Below are positions 27,001 through 36,000 of a stretch of 64,000 bases of DNA, one piece after another. Each line of letters begins with the position of its first letter. Position 1 is the first letter of the stretch. A program made the position numbers and the translations under genes. The notes under the pieces are model-generated. The model was not told the DNA's origin and did not search any database. It worked only from the letters and a program-made list of their open reading frames with translations. This DNA comes from Acanthaster planci (lineage: Eukaryota; Echinodermata; Asteroidea; Valvatida; Acanthasteridae): positions 844,622 through 908,621 of the forward strand of contig NW_019091428.1 in assembly GCF_001949145.1 (NCBI RefSeq). The letters are read 5' to 3'.

Positions 27001-30000
27001 CTTGCTGTGGCCACTAGATGGTGATTATCATGAATGACTTACATGTAGTCCCTGTGTCATCATTGTAATAGTAGGAGTACAATGTTCATGCTCGTACATA
27101 TAGAACATCCAAATCACAAGTCCATATAAATTGTTTGTGTTTCCTTCCTGTTCTGCTTATAGATAGCATGATGTTTTAGATCAGCAGAGATACATGAATC
27201 TGCAATCAAGGAAGGGATTGCATGTTTTGCTCATTTTAAGCAGACTTGTTTATTTAATGTTTCTGGGTAATATGTAACCCCATATTAACCACGGTATGAC
27301 TTCCCTTTTGTCTTTCTCCATACATGTACTTGTGGTAGAGGCATTCTTCAGTTCTGATTTCTTTTCCTGCCAGTGATTTTTCTCCCATAAGTTTCCCGGA
27401 CTTTGTACATTTTTTTTTTTCTGGCTGCTACTTTGGTTACTTTTGAAACTTACATATTCATTAAATTATGCCCAGAGAAAGATCCTATAATGTACACATA
27501 GATGGTATTAAAATGAAGACATCATGAAAGTGTCATCACATGATTTTCTATCATTTACATTTCCTCTTTATTTATCAGCCATTTACGTCTAAACACCTTT
27601 TTAACAAAACAAGGTATTTGCAAAATTCTTTGTGCAAGATCTCTGGTTGTGCATGTTCATGTACACCTGCAGGTGTAGATTTGTGGATTATTGCAAAAAT
27701 TGATTCCACAATATCAAAAACTGCAATATTCACATCATGTATCAGTCAAAGCCTGATCAAAATGATATTCAGTGGGTACATGAATGTGGCACCTGTACTC
27801 CTAATCATGCATGTACATGCACATATGAAGTGATGTTATGTTGACCTAATGACGTTGGTGGAATTTTTAAAATCAGTATGAACATTTGTAGTTAGCAGGT
27901 CTTTTTCCGAACTCATACCGTGTACTTTGAAATTATTTCTCATCAAATTGGTGTTGCACGGTTGCAGTGATTTCGTCCTGCAGTTTTTGGTGAATCCTTA
28001 AATTTGTTGCTAACTCCCGGAGACTCTTTACTTGTCGCTTTGAAAATGGTACCTGTATCGTACCAGGCCGAAATCAGTTGTCTATAAAATAAATTACCAG
28101 TATGTGTCTGCTCATCCCCCCACAAACAAAAGTGAAAATCGAAATCCCTTATTTCCGTGCTGCTTAGAGAGTAATGAACTAATGGAATTTTGGCAGGAGA
28201 GGAAGGCTGAAGTTCCAGTACAGAATTTCCTTTGTTGTTTTACTCGCCAGAAGTTTATTTTGGAGCCATTTTAGCTTAACCTACATGTATGTGTTTCATG
28301 ATACTGTATGAAATTGGGGGAAAACCTGATTGCTACAGGTACAAGTACCTTAGATGTCTTGAGTAGAGGCTGTCTTGGAGTGGCCCTTGTCACCTTTGTT
28401 GGGTTTTGCATAGATGGCATCAGTCCCTTCTCGAGGAGGATGGTCTAAGTTCAAATTTGCATACTCCAACTCGTCTATCTCCCGTTGAGATCCAGGTTCA
28501 ACTATGTCATCACTTACTGAGGCTGAGCTGTCCGAGTGTGGCTTTGTGGGAGCAGGTTTTGGATATATCCTTCCGGGTTTGTTCTCCTTGGCGTAGGTTG
28601 TGCCTTCTCTCATTTGGTCTTTGTTACCGGAGGAGGACACAGGCTCCAAGTTGCGAGGAAGACTCACAAACCCAGGGATGGCAGAGGCCTTGTTGGTCTG
28701 CGGTGTCATAGTGAAGTGCCGGATGTCTACACGTCTTTTATTTGGGATTGCATACAAATCTTCCCTGTGTCCTGCAGTCTCTTTAGTTGCTTGACTAGCT
28801 GGTTCAGCTGGACTTCGAGTAACGTCCGAAAGATTCTCATAAGTTGGATTTGTCTCCAAGGGCAAGGAGCCTCCAGCTGCATCCTCCCTTGATGATTCTT
28901 GAATGCCCGGCCTCTGTTGTCTTCCACCCTTCCGCATGTTTCTGATCAGGTATTGGGCAAGCAGAACCATGATGATGACAAGGACTATGATCACCAAAGC
29001 TCCTCCAATGATAAACCCTGTGGAGGTTGTCTGAGTTGTGGTCTCACTGTTGTCTTTATAAGTGCCCGTAGCTGTGGTCTCTGTTGCAGCTTGAGTTGTG
29101 ATCACTGTCGTCAGAGGTGCACGTAGAACTGTCAGCCAGGAGACACCACTGTAAGGTGTTTGTCCAAGAAATGCTGAACAGTTGATGACAGTATTGTTGA
29201 AGTCAGTTGATGATACCTCAAGAATCTCTAAATTTTTGGCATTTTGACTGAGACTGTACAGTCCTCTGTGGCTGTCAAGGGTTGTTAGATCCACTCTCAT
29301 GGTTGGTCTGTCACCTCTGGTCACAAACCATACGTACTTATCTGGAGCTGCTGAGGATATTGCTGTTAAGTTACAGGTGAACATGGCTGTTTCGCCTTCG
29401 AAAAGTGTCAGTGAACTTGGTGAGATTGAAACAGTTGGTGCAATGTTCAGAGGTGTTACCGAGCAATTTGGTCCATTCGCATTGAATCCAGCCACACACA
29501 TGAAAGTTTTCATGTTGTCCATTTCCTGTAAGATTCTTCGTATTGAAAGCTGACCCCGTGGTTGTGTCAACCATAAAGTTTGAAGTCGCTTTTGATTGGT
29601 TGGCGGGGATTCAAACCAAGTTATGTTCCCAGGTAGATCATCAGGTGAGAGGCTGCATTTTAAAACGACAGTTGCACCCACCCCCAGTTGTTGGGATACA
29701 ACTTGACAAATGGGTGGAGACCACCTCTTTACTTTCAGGAGTGCCTTTGCAGAGTCGTGTGTTACTGGGCTTGCAAACCGGTACGGATAATACATTCGAC
29801 AGAAATATTCTCCACTGTCTTGTGGCTTCACGTTGTAGATGGTCAGATGGTATTGTTCATTGTTCTCATCAAGTCCCGTGGTCATGCGTTGATTGAAAGG
29901 GTCCTCCACTGTGTAACAAGCAACAACCCGTTCCGTTTCCTCACTAGTGCTACTGGACTTGATCCAGCGTAGTCTTGGCCAAGTGCAGTTTCTTGACTGG

Positions 30001-33000
30001 TGTGCTGTCATTCGTGCCGACCAGCAAGTAATTGTTACATCCCTCCCCTCGTAAACTACCATGTCTTGTGGTTGAAGTGAGAACATCTGACTGTGTGCTT
30101 GACAGAGCAGTGTTGCCATGACCATGCCCAAGGGTACCATGTTCAAAGTCTGCACGGCGACTGATGTCTGGAATTCCATTTGCCCAAAAGGATAATCCCC
30201 TGTGAAGTCTTGCATCCAGATTTCCTCTGCATTTATTGTGCTGCTTTGCCCAGATCTGGCCTCTCAAAGTTAGTGTCAGTCTTGTCCACCATGTATATAC
30301 AATTTGAGCAAATGAGAAATGTGCACATCTGCAGGTCCCAGTGTCCTTACTCCTGGCAATACATGCAGCTGTAACAAGTGTTTCATTTCTCTGTGTTACT
30401 TCCTCAATTCAAGACAGTTCATCAACTAATTTTTTTCCCTGGACCAATAACAGTATGCATTTATACAAAGAAAAGGCTTTGAATGCAACTTACATGTAGA
30501 TCACAAATCACACTGATTTCCCTTTTGTTATTTAAATATTGACATGTCTGGCTGTGTTTTGATTGGTACATTGTACTTTCTCTAGTGTGGGCTTTGGCAA
30601 GAACTGTAGACCAATTCTGCGAGTACCACGATATAAAAAAGTACCAGCTTCTGATCAGGAAAGGCAACATTCCTAACTTTTCCATTTCCTTTATAGAAAA
30701 GTTGAAATGAAAAGTAAAACTGTAGGATACAGTCCATTAATTCAAGCCCCATTGAAAACAGTGTAAAATCAGCACTGTTCAGGGCCCGATAACATGCAGT
30801 CCAAAATGCCTGAGATTTCTGAAACACAAATGAAATTCTTGTCTGGTCACTNNNNNNNNNNNNNAATTAATTACATTTTTAATTATTCCCACAAAACAAA
30901 ATCACCCCCCAAAAAGTGATTTTTCCGGAGTCTGATTGCAGCCATTTCTCAAGTGACAACCCTCAACTTTCTGGGGCCCTTACGACCATTTTTCAACCGT
31001 AGTTTTTAGCCATTCTGCTCTCATATGAAAGCTCAAAGACCCAGGGAGTTGATCCTGGCAAGGATTTACACAGTCTCACCATTTTGGGAGGCCAAACAAT
31101 CTCCTTTTTAAAAAGATACTGTGGGGTCACTTCATTGGCCCCTGCCAAGCATTGGGCTTGCTGCCAAAAGTGCCTTATTCCGGTTCATAGACATTGGAAG
31201 TAATAAATGTAGAAAGTGATCTCTTTCATTTAAGTAGTGGTGGACAGCTTTTCTCCAGTCAGCCATCAAGCATGTGCCAAAAGAGCAGCTGTGTTTGTAA
31301 TTGATAGTATAAATGAATATTTACATATATATCACCCATCCATTAGAAAGATATTTATTGCCCGCTATCCTAAGTATGTGATAGTTCACCTTGAGACGAA
31401 GATTATCCTTAATAGCCTTGACATCATCCAGATATGATTGGCAAGTTTCCCAAAATAATGTCATCACACACCCTCAACAGAACATACAAGTTACAGTGCT
31501 GATTCTGTAAGAGTTGACATCAGATTATCTGGTCACTTCACCTTGACTTAAACCAGCTGTGGTTGACGTCTGGGGGCAACTGCTCTGAGTTAGTTATGCT
31601 ATCCTGATGGGCTGGTCGTTTTTGTGATAGGATGTTCACCATTGAAAAAAGAGAAACGTTATCTTTAAGGAGAGGTTTTGTGAGATTAAAATCGTTGCTT
31701 ATTTCCAAGACCTGATTTTCCACCGCCTCAGCTCAAGGAGTGAACTGATCCAAGTAGCTTGACTTTGGAAAATGGACAATCTTTTTTCGTGGTCATTGAT
31801 ACTGTACTGTAGAGTTATCTGTCTGTAAACTTGCCTCCTTTGTCACTGTGTGTCCTAACCTAAGTTCAGAGATCAATCCTTACTGAGTTTGGGGCATGAA
31901 CATGAAAAGTTCCTCATCGTTCTCTGACCTTGGAGATGGTGCTTGTCATGGAAGTAGCTTTGTCATATCAGAAATTATCCTTGCAACTTCGTAATATTAT
32001 GCTGGGAAATGTACGGCATTGCAGCGATACACGAGCTTGTGAAGTATATTTTCTCTGCTAAGCTGCATCTTTTATTGTGTGGCCTGAGGGTCTGGCTGGT
32101 GTATTGACACCCTGCTGAGCGATGCAATGTTGACCAGGAGCAGCGAAATTCTGGATGAGAAAAATCAGACCGGACTTGACGCGGCAACTCTTTGACATAC
32201 CCATGGCATTCCTGGAGTGTCTTTGCAAGAGTTTTGGGCAAGAAAGGGCCGAGATGTTGCTCCAGAGATGCAGTTGACATGGAGGCAAGAGGTTTGCTGT
32301 GGAGGAGCGAGAGAACTTCAACGAGGAGAGAAGGATGAGAGGGACAGATGATGAGGAGATGGGGAGGATTCTCTGGGATTACCGTGGCAACGCCCTTGAT
32401 TCCTTGACAGGAGGGGAGCAGAAAGGAGTTGTCTGATTCTGGAAGAATGAGCATGTATTTTAATGCAGTAAGCTTTCTAAAAGTTTAAAGGGTGCAACTT
32501 CTACTTGCGAGTGCAGTGTGATAAGTCTATTAACTATGAATTGGCTGTGCCGGGCTTGGGATTTGAGCTGTTTCAGCTTTTAGGTGGAGGATGACAGTGC
32601 AACTTGAAATTTTCTTACAGTCTGACTTTATGGAAGGAAGCTTGTTTACCTAAAGTCCTGGACATTCCTAAAAGCTTTTGATTTGTATTTTTTGAATCAG
32701 TTGAATCCTGTATTAATAGGCTTCGTGGCAAGGAAGGTTTAGTTCCACATACCACATACAGTAAAATACCTTTGAAATTCACGCTTATTTTGAGGGGCAC
32801 GAATGTCTCGGATGATGACCTTTGACTTCTCATGAATCTGTTAGGCTTGTCTGGAAAGGATTTGCTCAATTTTCTTTCTGCACGCAGAGGCCACTGACAT
32901 TAATGTTGGCCGACACAAAGGCAATGGTAACTCAGTACTTTGTAATTGGGTTGAGGTAGCCGTGGGAAGGCATGACGTAAAGAGTCATTTGGAGGCAGGA

Positions 33001-36000
33001 GACACGAGGAAACAATTAATCAGTGTTGCCACGTGCCTGTGCATCATGACTAAGACATTGATTAAAGTTAGCTTGTCTGATGCTGCTACTATCAGGAAAG
33101 AGTCGTCAATTGTCGTTGTAGGGCATGCATATGGAGATTCTCCTGCTCTGGCAATCCCACTGCTCAGAAAATGTTCGTGTTAGCCTGCTGGCTGCTGTAG
33201 CATTTGAATTTTTGCGAATAGCTGTTGAGCATCCTTGTAGGAATCTTTGGAAAATCACAAGATTGTTCATGAGAGTCGCAGCCTAACAGGTCTGCCAGCT
33301 TGAGATGGGCAACTCACCGCTTGCATGGATGTTGGAACAGCTGTTGAGAGCGTACATGGAGTGACCCATCTCTTGCATCTTTTGGTGCCCAAGACGAGAG
33401 TAACGAAAGAGTGAACCACCCCTCCGGCTTGTTTTGAACTATCTCCTGGCTGACCGACTGGCTTCGGCCAGTCACTGGACATTACTGTTTGTGTTTGGAA
33501 AGAACAAGACGTTGGCTATTTTTCAGTAGCCATGCTGCTGGTGTTAAGCTACATCCTGGCCTGGGTCGCCCTAGTCATTGCTCTTTGGATCAACCACAGC
33601 TTCTCTGCATTTCGGCCCGTAAGGTTTATTTCAATTCTTAGCCAAATCTGATGGACTTTTCTCCCTTTTTTTTGGGGGGGGTGCACTATGGAAGCCGTAT
33701 AAATTATTCAACTAGGTTTTTTTTCACCTCGCACCAATTTTTCTGTTTAAGAACAATGTATACTCTGTTTTTGAAGGAGTTGGCAGAAAAAATCTTGGGA
33801 TGAAATTTTCTATTGCAGCAAAAATATGCAGATTTCTCACAAGATTTCAGAAAGTGCAAAGCGAGTATTAGTAATAATATTGTAAAAGCGGAGAAACTTG
33901 TGGGAGGAAGTTGCGTATTGTATGTGATATCAAGTATGCCAATTCATCTTCCGTTCTGGGTGAGGTTTCAGTGGCAAAAATTTTCATTTCAATATTTGTA
34001 CTCAAATTGCCAATACTTCTGCGGGAGCAGATTCATTTTGTACTTTTATGTGGTTCCTGACTTCACCAAGTTGTAGAATGTTTTTTTTCCCAGGCCCCTG
34101 ACATTGAGCATGAGGATAGTTTCTTCCTTCCGCTAATAAACTAACCAATCCCTCACATTCAACCTTGACTTTGGTTTGGGGTCCGGTCAGTAGACCTCCA
34201 GTAGTTTTCCTCTGGCCATTTTTCCTGTCTGTTGTCTTTTAACCGCACATACAGTAGGCTTTTGCATATTGATTGCAAAAGAGAAAACTGTCCTATGCCA
34301 ACCTCCCTGGGTGATCACTGATTACCATTTATTTCTTTGGCTCATGGCATTGCTGATGTCCTTAGCTTTGTGATTTTGAGAGTCATCCCTAGCCAATTTT
34401 GGACATAGGCCTACAATATCAAGCCTTTTGAATAGTGGCTCGAAAGAAAAATTGTAGCCATATCCAGAAGCTACTTCGGTGAGGGCTGGATAGCTTGCTT
34501 GTAAGACCACAAGTATGCCGTGCGGGAGTTACATTTTGATTCCCCACTCATTTTGGTTCCTTCTGGTCTGTCTGAGATTGCACAGGCAAATTTTTTAAGG
34601 TACAGAAGATTAAATGGTAAAAAATGTTTTCTGGATGGTTGTAGATTTCTCCTATGAGTTGAACACCAACAAAATCACTGACATGTGAATCAGCTTCCTC
34701 TCTAACTGAATTTCCCCAGAAGAATTTTTTTCATTCCATTGTTGACTTTTTCATGAAATCAACATTTTTTTTTATGAAAAACCCAATCTGTTTACACTAT
34801 ACAGACAAGCACCTTTTCCTTAGATTAGCCAATTTGTTGTTTTTTTACTTCCCAAGTGTGCCATTGCAAAACTGAAAAGCAGTGAACAAATTCTTTTTAA
34901 GTTTGGTATTTCCTTTTTTTTTTGGATACCTTGGCTACAGTGACAGTCTGCAGAGAGCTGGTTTGAACATGTTCATGTGGAGCCAAAAATTTCTGCCCAT
35001 TAGGAAAATGCAGTAGTTTCTTCCGGCCTCCTGTACCATTAATTTTTTCAAATTAATCCAGCCTAGAAAAATGCTGCTGTTGCATGCTGTGATGCATTTC
35101 CACTGAGCGGATATTGCCCTCATAAGCTGACAGCGATATGTCCGACATTTCCGACGGCCCTGTCACTCATAATTGGTCAGGTAACACCTGCCGTAAATTG
35201 TTTTTCAATTTACAATGAAAACATATCCTGGCGGTTGCTCTCGTGTTTTAGCCAGCCTATTCCATGTTCATCACCAAGAATGCGAACAGTTTAATCTTGC
35301 ATTTTGGAGAAGGCTGGAAAACTGTCATTGGCAAAATATCGATAGTTGGCCCGTCGGTTGCCTGAAGGTGTGAAATTTATGCTTGCTTACAAGTGCTGCC
35401 GTCCTTCATATTTTTCTTTGGACCTTTTAAGACTGAATTATACATAGCTCAGGGGTACTCCTGCGGAAGCCGATCCCCAAAATAGATTTGAGAAGTTTTC
35501 ATGGGAATGATAACAATGAGAAAGAAATTGAAGGGTTAAGTTGATTGTGTATTCCAGAGCAGATGCTGATGAAACATTTGGTTTTTGGGTTGAGTATATT
35601 CGTCCATTCTGCCATTTGCAGAGACACGCATCCCAAATTTTACAAATACCATTGTTTCTCTTAGAACTCACGAAAACTGTGTTTGACAGAAAAAAACAGG
35701 CAATTTGGGAAGGTGAAATAGATCTTGTCTCACATTAGTCTTCTAAGTTCCTTAGAAAGGGCATTTCCCTTGTGCAAAATGCTACAAAGGGAGAGCTACG
35801 AAATAATGGAAGAATGCAGGTGTTCATCCATGAATAGTGATCACAGTTCATTTGTTGGAAAGTTCAAACTGTCATGCGTTTCTTAACATTTTTAATGTCG
35901 TTGCTGCAGGCCCTGCAAGAAGAATTTGACCAGAAGCAGGAGGAGTTGCAGCGCCTCATGCTAGAAGGCAACGACCTTGCCCAGAAGGGGGCCAAGTCGG

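Noticed and set aside
31975-32454. 159-codon open frame on the - strand
   Set aside because: No recognisable domain and composition like the intron; long by chance.
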